From CAIXSE01 sp040769125 (GTDB taxonomy: Bacteria > Actinomycetota > Thermoleophilia > UBA2241), in contig JAXGLO010000001.1 of NCBI GenBank assembly GCA_040769125.1, forward strand, positions 124,001 to 188,000: DNA of 64,000 nucleotides. Direction: 5' to 3'. Under the pieces are notes generated by a model. That model was not told the DNA's origin, ran no database searches, and saw only the letters and a list, made by a program, of their open reading frames with translations. The position numbers and the translations under genes are program-made. This document shows, in pieces, positions 8,774 through 17,763 of this stretch. Position 1 is the stretch's first letter. The number at the start of each line of letters is the position of its first letter.

Positions 8774-8817
8774 GGGCAGCAAGGGCCGGGGAAGAAGCCG
8801 CCCGGCCCTTGCTGCCC
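8774..8817 (-). terminator. Hairpin between sod and mscL
   Basis: A perfect 17-bp stem (8774-8790 with 8801-8817) and a 10-base loop lie between the sod stop and the mscL start. Both genes are on the minus strand, so it would end the sod transcript. There is no T-run. Confidence 0.6.
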
Positions 8818-8854
8818 GTCGTCCGCCGAAGCAGCCGGCGGCGCTCGCGATCCG

Positions 8855-9457
8855 TCAGCGCGCGCCGGCCAGGTTGGCGGCCACGAACTCCCAGTTCACG
8901 AGCTTGTCGAAGAACGTCTGCACGTAGACGGGGCGGAGATTCTGGTAGTCGAGATAGTAGGCGTGCTCCCACACGTCCACGACCAGCAACGGCGTAACCC
9001 CCTGCGCCGCCGGCATCTCCGCGTTTGGGGTGCTGACGATCTTGAGCTCGCCGTTGTCGGAGATGAGCCAGGCCCAGCCGCTGCCGAAGCGCCCCACTGC
9101 GGCGGCCTTGAACGCCTCGACGAACTCCTCGTGGCTGCCGAAGGTCGCGGCGATCCTCTCCGCCAGCTCGCCGTCCGGCTCGCCGCCGCCGCCCGGCGTC
9201 ATGCCCTTCCAGAAGAACGTGTGGTTCCACACCTGGGCTGCGTTGTTGAAGACGGCCTGCTTGTCCGGCTTGCCGGCCACGGTCATGATGATCTCCTCAA
9301 GCGACTTGCCCTCGAGATCGGTGCCCGCGGTGAGCTTGTTCAGCGTATCGAGATAGGTCTTGTGGTGCTTGCCGTAGTGGAAGCTGATCGTGCGCGCCGA
9401 ATAGTGCGGCTCCAGCGCGTCTTCGGCGTACGGGAGAGGCGGCAGTTCGAGCGCCAT
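8855..9457 (-). CDS. sod: Superoxide dismutase, Fe/Mn family (Fe type likely)
   Basis: Converts superoxide to oxygen and hydrogen peroxide in the cytoplasm. The 200 residues carry the four metal ligands His27 (SFHYGKHH), His79 (AAQVWNHTFFW), Asp161 and His165 (VVDVWEHAYYLDY). Gln75 in NNAAQVWNH is at the position typical of Fe-dependent enzymes, so I favour Fe; cambialism is possible. The start is ATG 9457, with GAAGGAGG just upstream. The 5' extension of the frame has no support. It appears to be monocistronic, with a hairpin after it. Confidence 0.95.
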   Translation of the reverse strand: MALELPPLPYAEDALEPHYSARTISFHYGKHHKTYLDTLNKLTAGTDLEGKSLEEIIMTVAGKPDKQAVFNNAAQVWNHTFFWKGMTPGGGGEPDGELAERIAATFGSHEEFVEAFKAAAVGRFGSGWAWLISDNGELKIVSTPNAEMPAAQGVTPLLVVDVWEHAYYLDYQNLRPVYVQTFFDKLVNWEFVAANLAGAR

Positions 9458-9833
9458 CGTTCCTCCTTCTCGTGGTTCAGATGTCGACCTCAGCGGGGGC
9501 ATCGAGAAACTGTCCGGTGCGCACGTCGAAGCCCGACGGGCGACGCCGCGGACATACCACCGGTCGCCTGAGCTGAGTACCCTCCCGCGGCGCCCGGCAA
9601 ACGGCGGCCTGAGGGCGCCCTTCAGCTGGCGACGGTATGTCCCGCACCCACCGTCCCTTTCATCGTAAGCCTCACCGCATGCCGGAATGCATGTGCGCCT
9701 CGTCGCCTCGGCCGGACGACTGCTCGCGCTCCGCCAGGTATCCCACGGGCAAACAGAGCCGCGAGGTCACGGGATGACTCTTCCCGCCCCGCGCCCGGCG
9801 CGTCTCACTGAATGCACGACGCCCGAGCAGAGG
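9458..9833. other. 376-base intergenic stretch without a recognisable gene
   Basis: The space between sod and the chagasin-like lipoprotein gene (both minus strand) contains only short frames without ribosome sites or family resemblance. It presumably includes the sod promoter near 9460-9520, but I see no clear -35/-10 pair. Confidence 0.5.
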
Positions 9834-10253
9834 CTACTGTCCGTCGACGGTGAGATTGAAGACCTGAGCCGGCTTGGCCGTCGCCGGCTCCCAGGGTCGG
9901 CGGTACACGCCCGTTACCTCCGCCGAACCAGAGCTCACCACCTTTACCACCCAGCGATGCACACCGCCGGCGCCCAGCCGCGGACCGGGCGATGGAGAGG
10001 GAGAGGGCGCCTCGTACGCATCACTCAATACGCGCAGCCCCGCACCGAACTTCAGCTCCCAGGAGTAGCCGGTCGTCGGGTTCTCCTCGAGAAGGATGGT
10101 GAACTCGTCGCCAACCGCCAAGGAAAGAGTCGAGCCGCTGTCGTCCTCGGTCACCATCCGGGGAGAATCGCCGGAGCAACCTCCCACGATCAGCGCGAAC
10201 GCCGCAACCGCCCCGAACCCCGCATACCAAGCTACCCGCTTCAATCCGTTCAC
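9834..10253 (-). CDS. Chagasin-like (I42) cysteine-peptidase-inhibitor lipoprotein
   Basis: Likely an exported lipoprotein of the chagasin/inhibitor-I42 family, whose members bind papain-like proteases with three loops. The signal peptide ends in a lipobox IVGGC. The mature part has the loop motif NPTTGYSWEL and a C-terminal RRPWEP, the RPW loop typical of the family. A short Pro/Ser segment (PSPSPSPGP) interrupts the middle. I start at GTG 10253 because GGGGGAGGAG precedes it; an ATG 30 bases upstream is possible. No protease gene is adjacent, so the target is unknown. Confidence 0.82.
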   Translation of the reverse strand: MNGLKRVAWYAGFGAVAAFALIVGGCSGDSPRMVTEDDSGSTLSLAVGDEFTILLEENPTTGYSWELKFGAGLRVLSDAYEAPSPSPSPGPRLGAGGVHRWVVKVVSSGSAEVTGVYRRPWEPATAKPAQVFNLTVDGQ

Positions 10254-10392
10254 GGCTCCTCCCCCGTCGTCCTGCCGTCGCATACATCCATCCTGAGAGA
10301 CGCCCGTCGTTTGTCATAGGTTCGCCCCGCCGGTAAAGTATCCCGCACAGGATCCTGGCTCAGCCCATCTCGCAACCCCCCTTCCGATCCTC

Positions 10393-11829
10393 ATGGACGC
10401 TGCCCGCACTCGTTTCGACGTGATCGTCGTCGGCGCCGGACCCGCCGGTATCTTCGCCGCACTCGAGCTCGTGCGGCGGGACACACGCGACGTCCTGCTC
10501 ATCGAGCGCGGTCCGGACATCAGCCGCCGGTCCTGCCCGGCGCGCGCGACGGGGACCTGTGTGAGCTGCACCCCCTGCAGCATCACCTGCGGCTGGGGCG
10601 GCGCCGGCGCCTTCAGCGACGGCAAGCTCACCCTCAGCACCGAGGTCGGAGGCTGGCTGGACCAATTCGTCCCGAAGGACGAGCTCTCCGCGCTGATCGC
10701 CTACGTCGACGAGGTCTGGCTGAAGCACGGCGCCGACGACGAAGTGCACGGCGCCGGCAAGGAGGCCGACGACATCCGGCGTCAGGCACTCCGGCACGGC
10801 ATGAAGCTGGTGCGGACTCCCGTGCGCCATATTGGCACAGAGCGCTGCTACGACATCCTCACGCACATGCGCGCGGAGCTCGAGGACCGCATCACGGTCC
10901 GCACCAGCGCCAAGGTCGAGCGTGCCCTGACGGAGGATCCGCCCGCCGGGGAGCGCAGACGCGCTACGGGTGTGCTGCTCGAGGACGGAACCAGGCTGAC
11001 GGCAGACGCCGTCGTGCTCGCCCCAGGTCGTGAGGGCTCCGGGTGGCTGGCCGACGAATGCCGGCGCCTCGGCATCGCCATGCACGCGAACCCGGTCGAC
11101 ATCGGCGTGCGCGTCGAGGTGCCGGCGGTCATCATGGAGCCTCTTACCGACGCGCTCTACGAGGGCAAGCTCGTCTACTCCACGCCGAGCTTCGGCGACC
11201 CCGTGCGAACCTTCTGCATGAACCCCTACGGCGAGGTCTCGTTCGAGAACTACGGCGACGTGGTCACCGTGAACGGCCACAGCTACGCCGCCGCCAAGAC
11301 CGACCGCACCAACTTCGCGCTCCTCGTAAGCACCGACTTCACCGAGCCGTTCAACGATCCGATCGCCTACGGCAAGAGCATTGCGCGGCTGGCTAACCTG
11401 ATCGGCAAGGATATCATCGTCCAGCGCCTCGGCGACCTGCGCAAGGGGCGCCGCAGCACCGCCGACCGTATCCGCAGAGGCGCCGTTACACCCACGCTCC
11501 ACGGGGCCACCGCCGGCGATCTGGGCTTCGTGCTGCCGTTCCGTCACTTGCGCGATATCCTCGACATGCTGGAGGCGATGGACAAGTTGACGCCGGGAGT
11601 GAACGGCCACGACACGCTGCTCTACGGCGTAGAGGCCAAGTTCTACTCCGCCAAGCCAGAGATGGACGAGGGACTACAGACACCGGTGAGAAACCTGTAC
11701 GCGATCGGCGACGGGGCAGGCGTAACGCGAGGCATTATGCAGGCCTCGGCCGCCGGCGTGATCGCCGCCCGCAGCATTCTCGGGATCCGGAGCGCGCGCC
11801 CGGCCCCGCCGGCGACGCCCGCAAGGTGA
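10393..11829 (+). CDS. FAD-dependent dehydrogenase (COG2509-like)
   Basis: A 478-residue flavoprotein of the uncharacterised FAD-dependent dehydrogenase group. An N-terminal Rossmann motif VIVVGAGPAGIFAALELV (about 10-27) is followed by an RRSCPARATGTCVSC segment. Cys-rich CTPCSITCGWGGAGAFSDGK follows at about 57-76; a C..C..C run there is common in this family. The C-terminal FAD motif is LYAIGDGAGVTRGIMQASAAG (about 436-456). The substrate is unknown. It lies 119 bases upstream of purA on the same strand. A TAAAGT hexamer near 10334 may be its -10. Confidence 0.85.
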   Translation: MDAARTRFDVIVVGAGPAGIFAALELVRRDTRDVLLIERGPDISRRSCPARATGTCVSCTPCSITCGWGGAGAFSDGKLTLSTEVGGWLDQFVPKDELSALIAYVDEVWLKHGADDEVHGAGKEADDIRRQALRHGMKLVRTPVRHIGTERCYDILTHMRAELEDRITVRTSAKVERALTEDPPAGERRRATGVLLEDGTRLTADAVVLAPGREGSGWLADECRRLGIAMHANPVDIGVRVEVPAVIMEPLTDALYEGKLVYSTPSFGDPVRTFCMNPYGEVSFENYGDVVTVNGHSYAAAKTDRTNFALLVSTDFTEPFNDPIAYGKSIARLANLIGKDIIVQRLGDLRKGRRSTADRIRRGAVTPTLHGATAGDLGFVLPFRHLRDILDMLEAMDKLTPGVNGHDTLLYGVEAKFYSAKPEMDEGLQTPVRNLYAIGDGAGVTRGIMQASAAGVIAARSILGIRSARPAPPATPAR

Positions 11830-11948
11830 TACCAGCGACGGCGCGCGCGACGAGAAGCTCAGCGATCTGCCGAGCGAGGACGACCTCCCCGGGGCGCGCA
11901 GCCCCGGTGTGAGGAGCGGTCTGAGCCGGCCGGAGGGAGACTGCACAC

Positions 11949-13247
<1,299 letters not shown>

Positions 13248-13336
13248 CGGGCGGAGCGGCCGGGGCGGAGCGCTTCGCTTGAGGGCCCCGCCCGGCGGGC
13301 TTCACAGCCTCGCCCGGCGGCCGTGCGCGCAGGCGC

Positions 13337-13382
13337 GGCAACGAGGGCCGCGGCGCCAGCTGGCGCCTCGGCCCTCGTTGCC
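13337..13382 (+). terminator. Long hairpin between purA and purD
   Basis: Two 22-base arms (13337-13358 and 13361-13382) pair with a single mismatch around a 2-base loop. It lies between the purA stop and the purD start and is the strongest inverted repeat in this stretch. No T-run follows. It may end purA transcription or act as a small palindromic repeat. Confidence 0.55.
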
Positions 13383-13401
13383 TCCACCGCACTCCCGCAG
13401 G

Positions 13402-13407
13402 TACACT
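13402..13407 (+). promoter_or_regulatory. Possible -10 element of purD
   Basis: TACACT, preceded by a G pair, lies 68 bases before the purD ATG and downstream of the purA hairpin. No clear -35 is visible. Similar hexamers precede several other genes of the window. Confidence 0.35.
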
Positions 13408-13474
13408 TGCGGACGTCACTCGGCCGGGCGGGCGTAGCGCCGCCCGGCATCACACGACACCTCTTGGAGGCAAC

Positions 13475-14791
13475 ATGCGCGTGCTCGTTGTCGGCGGCGG
13501 CGGCAGAGAGCACGCCCTCGTCCACTCCTTCGCCCAATCCCCACTCGCAGAGCGCATCTTCTGCGCCCCGGGGAACGCGGGCACCGCCGAGAAAGCCGAG
13601 AACCTGGCCATCGACGCCGACGACCTGCCGGGCCTTCTCCATTTCGCGCAGGCAGAGGCGATCGACCTTACGGTCGTCGGCCCTGAGGCACCGCTCGTGG
13701 CCGGCATCGCCGACCTCTTCGCTGAGCACGGCCTGCGCGTCTTCGGACCCTCGCAGGCCGGCGCCCAGCTCGAGGGCAGCAAGGTCTTCGCCAAGGAGGT
13801 CATGCACGAGGGCGGCGTGCCCACAGGGACGTACCGCCGCCACACGAACCTGGAGTCCGCCCTCGCGCACGTGGCGTCGCTCGACACATACCCCGCGGTG
13901 ATCAAGGTCGACGGCCTGGCCGCCGGCAAGGGCGTGATGATCTGCCACGATGCCGAGGAGGCCGCGGCCGCCGTCCGGAGCTGCTTCGTCGAGCGCTCCT
14001 TCGGCGCCGCCGGCGACGTCGTCATCATCGAGGAGTTCCTCGCCGGCTCGGAGGTCTCCCTGCTCATGATGTGCGACGGCGACACCGTTGTTCCGCTCGC
14101 CCCCGCCCAGGACTACAAGCGCATCCACGCCGGCGACCAGGGCCCCAACACCGGCGGCATGGGCAGCTACTGCCCGGTGCCCGGCTTCGGGCAGGCGGCG
14201 ATCGACCACGTGGTCGAGGCCGTCGCCGAGCCGGTCGTGGCGGCGCTGCGCAAACGCGGCATCACCTACAGGGGCGTGCTCTACGCCGGCCTCATCGTGA
14301 CGGAGGCCGGCGTCAAGGTGCTCGAGTTCAACTGCCGCTTCGGCGATCCGGAGACCCAGGCCGTGCTGCCGCGCCTCGACAGCGACCTGCTGGAGCTGTG
14401 CGCCGCCACGGCGTCGGGCGAGCTCGCCGGCATGCAGGCCTCGTGGAAGCCTCTCGACTGCGTCACGGTCGTGATGGCCTCGGCGGGCTACCCTGCCGGC
14501 AGCCGCAAAGGCGACGTCATCAGCGGCCTCGACGAAGCCGCCGCCCTCGAGGACGTCACCGTCTACCACGCGGGCACGGCCCTCCAGGACGGTCAGGTCG
14601 TCACCGCCGGCGGCAGGGTCCTGGCGGTGAGCGCCCTCGGCCGCGACTTCGCGGCCGCCCGCGCCCGCGCCTACGAGGCCGCGCGCCTCATCGGCTTCGA
14701 CGGCGCGCAGACGCGGCCCGACATCGCGGAGCGCGCGGTCGACGCGGCCGCGGGAACCACCGATCTGTTCCCGGCCGGACTGCCCGACTGA
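13475..14791 (+). CDS. purD: Phosphoribosylamine-glycine ligase (GAR synthetase)
   Basis: Step 2 of purine synthesis: an ATP-grasp enzyme joining glycine to phosphoribosylamine. The 438 residues begin MRVLVVGGGGREHAL, followed by the ATP-grasp core with IKVDGLAAGKGVMI, the GDTVVPLAPAQDYKR segment, NTGGMGSYCPVP and metal-binding EFNCRFGDPETQ. All are family hallmarks and the length is normal. The start follows CTTGGAGGCAAC. purE follows after about 15 bases, so the two are likely cotranscribed. Confidence 0.97.
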   Translation: MRVLVVGGGGREHALVHSFAQSPLAERIFCAPGNAGTAEKAENLAIDADDLPGLLHFAQAEAIDLTVVGPEAPLVAGIADLFAEHGLRVFGPSQAGAQLEGSKVFAKEVMHEGGVPTGTYRRHTNLESALAHVASLDTYPAVIKVDGLAAGKGVMICHDAEEAAAAVRSCFVERSFGAAGDVVIIEEFLAGSEVSLLMMCDGDTVVPLAPAQDYKRIHAGDQGPNTGGMGSYCPVPGFGQAAIDHVVEAVAEPVVAALRKRGITYRGVLYAGLIVTEAGVKVLEFNCRFGDPETQAVLPRLDSDLLELCAATASGELAGMQASWKPLDCVTVVMASAGYPAGSRKGDVISGLDEAAALEDVTVYHAGTALQDGQVVTAGGRVLAVSALGRDFAAARARAYEAARLIGFDGAQTRPDIAERAVDAAAGTTDLFPAGLPD

Positions 14792-14806
14792 GCGAGAGGA
14801 GTGAGC

Positions 14807-15256
14807 GTGGAAGAGGTCAGGATCGAGGTCACGAGCGTGTTGAGCGGCATCGAGATGGACCCGGTGATGGTCGGCATCGTCATGGGCAGCGAGAGCGACC
14901 GCGAGGTCATGTCGGCCGCCTGCCGGGAGCTTGAAGAGCGCCGCATCAAGTATGAGATCAACGTCCTCTCGGCGCACCGCGACCCCGACAAGGTCGCTCA
15001 CTACGCCCGCACCGCGCAGTCGCGCGGCATCAAGGTGCTCATCGGCGCCGCGGGCAAGGCGGCGGCCCTCCCCGGCGTCCTCGCCTCCTACAGCAATCTG
15101 CCGGTGATCGGCGTGCCGATCCGCACAAGCGACCTCGGAGGTCTCGACTCCCTGCTCAGCATCGTGCAGATGCCCGCCGGCGTGCCCGTGGCCTGCGTCG
15201 CCATCAACGGCGCCCGCAACGCTGCCATCCTGGCAGCGAAGATCCTCGACGTCTGA
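14807..15256 (+). CDS. purE: PurE (AIR carboxylase / N5-CAIR mutase family)
   Basis: Makes CAIR in step 6 of purine synthesis, from N5-CAIR (class I, with PurK) or from AIR plus CO2 (class II). The product has VGIVMGSESDREVM, the catalytic SAHRDP (His57, Arg58) and GVPIRTSDLGGLDSLLSIVQMPAGVPVA, all PurE-like. Where most class I enzymes have AAHLPG, this one has AAALPG (Ala87). purK is not in the window. I start at GTG 14807, 6 bases after GAGAGGA. The GTG at 14801 abuts that site, and an internal ATG (MDPVMVG) could also serve. It is the last gene before the insertion-sequence island. Confidence 0.93.
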   Translation: MEEVRIEVTSVLSGIEMDPVMVGIVMGSESDREVMSAACRELEERRIKYEINVLSAHRDPDKVAHYARTAQSRGIKVLIGAAGKAAALPGVLASYSNLPVIGVPIRTSDLGGLDSLLSIVQMPAGVPVACVAINGARNAAILAAKILDV

Positions 15257-15298
15257 GGACCGCCCGCGGCAGGTGAGACCGTGCCGACCCAATTGGGA

Positions 15299-15392
15299 TG
15301 GAGCTGCCCCGTCTTCGTTGACTCCTGAGAGCGAGCACGCGACAGCTTCCTCCCGTCGCTGAATCAGTCTCCGCTTGAGTTCCGCTGGCGAC
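15299..15392. repeat. 94-bp direct repeat, left copy
   Basis: 15299-15392 and 16143-16236 are identical at 93 of 94 bases, in the same orientation, and both encode the IS3 transposase tail. They bracket the vanZ-like gene. The pair could have arisen from two insertions of the same element or from recombination between them. Confidence 0.92.
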
Positions 15393-15457
15393 AAGTTGCC
15401 GAGCGACGAGTGCGACCTGTGCAGGTTGGAGTTGATGCACTCACTGTACCAACTCAT
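15299..15457 (-). pseudogene. 3' fragment of an IS3-family transposase (copy 1)
   Basis: The minus strand encodes SWYSECINSNLHRS followed by HSSLGNLSPAELKRRL and a short basic tail, the typical C-terminal end of IS3-type OrfB transposases. No catalytic DDE region is present, so it is a remnant. The frame then runs into purE antisense and is meaningless there. Its outer boundary at 15299 (TGGAGCTGCCCC) is the same point at which the second copy ends, so it is probably the element's end. The other side joins directly to the stop of the vanZ-like gene. Confidence 0.8.
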
Positions 15458-15976
15458 CTAGTTTAACGACAATATTAGGCACGTCCCACCGACAAGCAAT
15501 ACCGTAATAGAGTTAATGATAGCAGAAATGACTCTATCTGCCCTCTCTTTGTCACGAAACAATACACGCACAATTAAGCAAATCCCAATGCCAGCAATCC
15601 CGCCCACTGTATTCACGATTATGTCTGTTATATCAAAGCGGCCTACTGCAAGGATGTATTGAGCGCATTCCAGCGCAAGGGAAACAGCAAGAAGAAGTAT
15701 AGCTCTTCCCCAAAACGACATCTTTTTGAATAATAGGCACAGATATACGCCTGCGGGGATGAAGATCAGGATATTGTCGATAACCTCGGAGAAATGAAGT
15801 CCGATGCTTTGTCCATCCTCATGATGAAACGGAATGAGATTATACGCCCGTGGCTCTTCAATCTCCTTCAGCGAGAATCCTAGCTTGAATAAGATGACCC
15901 ATACACAAAAGAGACAATAAATAATAAACAGAGTGATTGTGATGTAATAGAGTGCATGGTGTCTTCTCGTTTGCAT
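15458..15976 (-). CDS. VanZ-like membrane protein, AT-rich and probably acquired
   Basis: A 172-residue integral membrane protein of the VanZ family; VanZ itself gives low teicoplanin resistance, while most homologues have unknown roles. It shows an N-terminal hydrophobic helix (about 8-32), the family signature RAYNLIPFHH, then DNILIFIPAGVYLCLLF, LALECAQYIL and FDITDIIVNTVGG. Its base composition is strikingly AT-rich, with ATA, TTA and AAA codons, unlike every neighbour. It sits between two IS3 transposase fragments, and the stop is directly at the junction with one of them. I infer recent horizontal transfer, possibly from a low-GC Firmicute. Confidence 0.88.
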   Translation of the reverse strand: MQTRRHHALYYITITLFIIYCLFCVWVILFKLGFSLKEIEEPRAYNLIPFHHEDGQSIGLHFSEVIDNILIFIPAGVYLCLLFKKMSFWGRAILLLAVSLALECAQYILAVGRFDITDIIVNTVGGIAGIGICLIVRVLFRDKERADRVISAIINSITVLLVGGTCLILSLN

Positions 15977-16055
15977 AATTGGTTCCTCTTACCTACTGTA
16001 GTCTACGCCCCAACTGGTTTTGACGTAATAATGCTTCTCTCCGATGTCGTGTCAA

Positions 16056-16098
16056 TGACGGTCCAAAGTTGGCCCTTTGTGACGGTCCAAAACTCACC
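16056..16098. mobile_element. IS21-like terminal repeats, remnant
   Basis: Two similar 19-base segments follow each other: 16056-16074 and 16080-16098, both beginning TGACGGTCCAAA. Repeats of this kind resemble the multiple terminal repeats at IS21-family ends. No istA or istB gene is present, so only an end is left. Family assignment is from memory and moderate. Confidence 0.45.
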
Positions 16099-16142
16099 CC
16101 CTGATCAGGTTCGTTGCATCAGTCTCCTATCCTGCTCCCCTG

Positions 16143-16236
16143 TGGAGCTGCCCCGTCTTCGTTGACTCCTGAGAACGAGCACGCGACAGCTTCCTCCCGT
16201 CGCTGAATCAGTCTCCGCTTGAGTTCCGCTGGCGAC
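16143..16236. repeat. 94-bp direct repeat, right copy
   Basis: The second copy of the 94-bp repeat, with one difference (A for G). Similarity to copy 1 stops abruptly at 16236, where the transposase frame passes into unrelated sequence upstream of purB. Confidence 0.92.
16143..16236 (-). pseudogene. 3' fragment of an IS3-family transposase (copy 2)
   Basis: Encodes SPAELKRRLIQRREEAV and the same tail as copy 1, but lacks the HSSLGNL segment. It is therefore a shorter remnant of the same type of element. Confidence 0.75.
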
Positions 16237-16372
16237 CAGGCCGCCGCTCCGTCGACCTCTGTGCGGCGCCCATCGTTTCGCGATGTGAGAGAATCGCCAG
16301 CGTGAGACAGCAAATCAGGCTGCGCCCTTCCACCAGGACGCGCCGCCCAGTCATCGCCGCCGGAGGGCCCGT

Positions 16373-17674
16373 ATGATCGAGCGCTACACACTGCCCGAGA
16401 TGGGCGCCATCTGGACCGAAGAGGCCAAGATGAACGCCTGGCTCGACGTCGAGATCGCCGCGGTGAAGGCCTGGAACAAGCTCGGCAAGATCCCCGACGC
16501 GGCCGTCGACGAGATCGTGACCAAGGCCGGCTTCAACGCCGCCCGTGTCGCCGAGATCGAGGCCACCACCAATCACGACGTCATCGCTTTCCTGACCAGC
16601 GTCGCCGAGCACGTCGGCGACGCCAGCAAGTACGTGCACTACGGCATGACCTCGAGCGACATGCTCGACACCGGCCTGGCGCTGCAGATCAAGCGAGCCG
16701 GGGCGCTCCTCGAGCGCGATCTCGTCGCCCTCGGCGAGGTCCTGCGCCGGCGAGCCTTCGAGTTCCGCGACACGGTGCAGGTAGGTCGTACGCACGGCGT
16801 CCACGCCGAGCCCATCACCTTCGGCATGAAGCTCGGCATGTGGGCCTTCGAGATACGCCGCCACGTCGAGCGCATGCGCACCGTGACGGCGGGCGCCGCA
16901 GTAGGAAAGATCAGCGGCGCCGTAGGCGCGTACAACAACATCGACCCACGCGTGGAGGAGCTCGTCTGCGAGGATCTCGGCCTGGGAATCGAACCGATCA
17001 GCAACCAGGTGGTGCAGCGCGACAGGCACGCGGCTTTCCTCACCTGCATCGCGATCATCGGCGCTAGCCTCGAGAAGTTCGCGACCGAGATCAGGCACCT
17101 GCAGCGCACCGAGGTGCGGGAGGCCGAGGAAGCGTTCGGCAAGGGCCAGAAGGGCTCCTCGGCCATGCCGCACAAGCGCAACCCCATCCTCAGCGAACGC
17201 ATGGCCGGCTGCGCCCGCGTACTCCGCGGCAACGCCATGGTCGGCATGGAGAACGTTGCCCTCTGGCACGAGCGCGACATCAGCCACAGCTCGGCCGAGC
17301 GCATCGTCTTCCCCGATAGCTGCATCCTGCTCGACTACATGCTGCAGAAGTTCACGCGCCTCATGGAGACGCTCGTCGTCGACGACGAGCGCATGCTCGC
17401 CAACCTCGACCAGAGCTGCCGCCTCGTCTTCAGCGGCGCCGTGCTGCTGGCCCTGATCGACAAAGGCATGCTGCGCGAAGACGCTTACCGGGTGGTTCAG
17501 GACGCAGCGATGCGCGCCTGGCGCCAGGATGTCGACTTCGGTTTTGTCATTAAGCAGAACCCCGAGGCGATGGCGGTCATGGACCCGGCGGAGGTCGATG
17601 ACGCGATGGATCCGAACCAGTACCTGCAGGGCCGCGATGCCATCTTCGCGCGACTGGACGACCTGCGGTTCTGA
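16373..17674 (+). CDS. purB: Adenylosuccinate lyase
   Basis: Splits SAICAR to AICAR (step 8) and adenylosuccinate to AMP, releasing fumarate. The 433 residues include TTNHDVIAF, HYGMTSSDMLDT, the His-containing VGRTHGVHAEP, and the superfamily signature GSSAMPHKRNP (about 260-270). The ATG follows GCCGGAGGGCCC. It lies just downstream of the IS island, so its promoter region may have been rebuilt by that insertion. Confidence 0.97.
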   Translation: MIERYTLPEMGAIWTEEAKMNAWLDVEIAAVKAWNKLGKIPDAAVDEIVTKAGFNAARVAEIEATTNHDVIAFLTSVAEHVGDASKYVHYGMTSSDMLDTGLALQIKRAGALLERDLVALGEVLRRRAFEFRDTVQVGRTHGVHAEPITFGMKLGMWAFEIRRHVERMRTVTAGAAVGKISGAVGAYNNIDPRVEELVCEDLGLGIEPISNQVVQRDRHAAFLTCIAIIGASLEKFATEIRHLQRTEVREAEEAFGKGQKGSSAMPHKRNPILSERMAGCARVLRGNAMVGMENVALWHERDISHSSAERIVFPDSCILLDYMLQKFTRLMETLVVDDERMLANLDQSCRLVFSGAVLLALIDKGMLREDAYRVVQDAAMRAWRQDVDFGFVIKQNPEAMAVMDPAEVDDAMDPNQYLQGRDAIFARLDDLRF

Positions 17675-17763
17675 GCGCGTACTGCGGCCCTGACCTGTTC
17701 GGCGCTGCAGTACGCATGCCAGCCGCGCCATACCCATGCGGCTGCGCTATCATCGGAGAAGCG

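Noticed and set aside
8685..9230. N-terminal extension of mscL
   Set aside because: The extra 182 residues run antisense-like through sod in another frame; MscL homology starts at MLRGFRDF.
17677..17715. Terminator after purB
   Set aside because: The 9-base arms are separated by 21 bases and lack a T-run; too weak to call.
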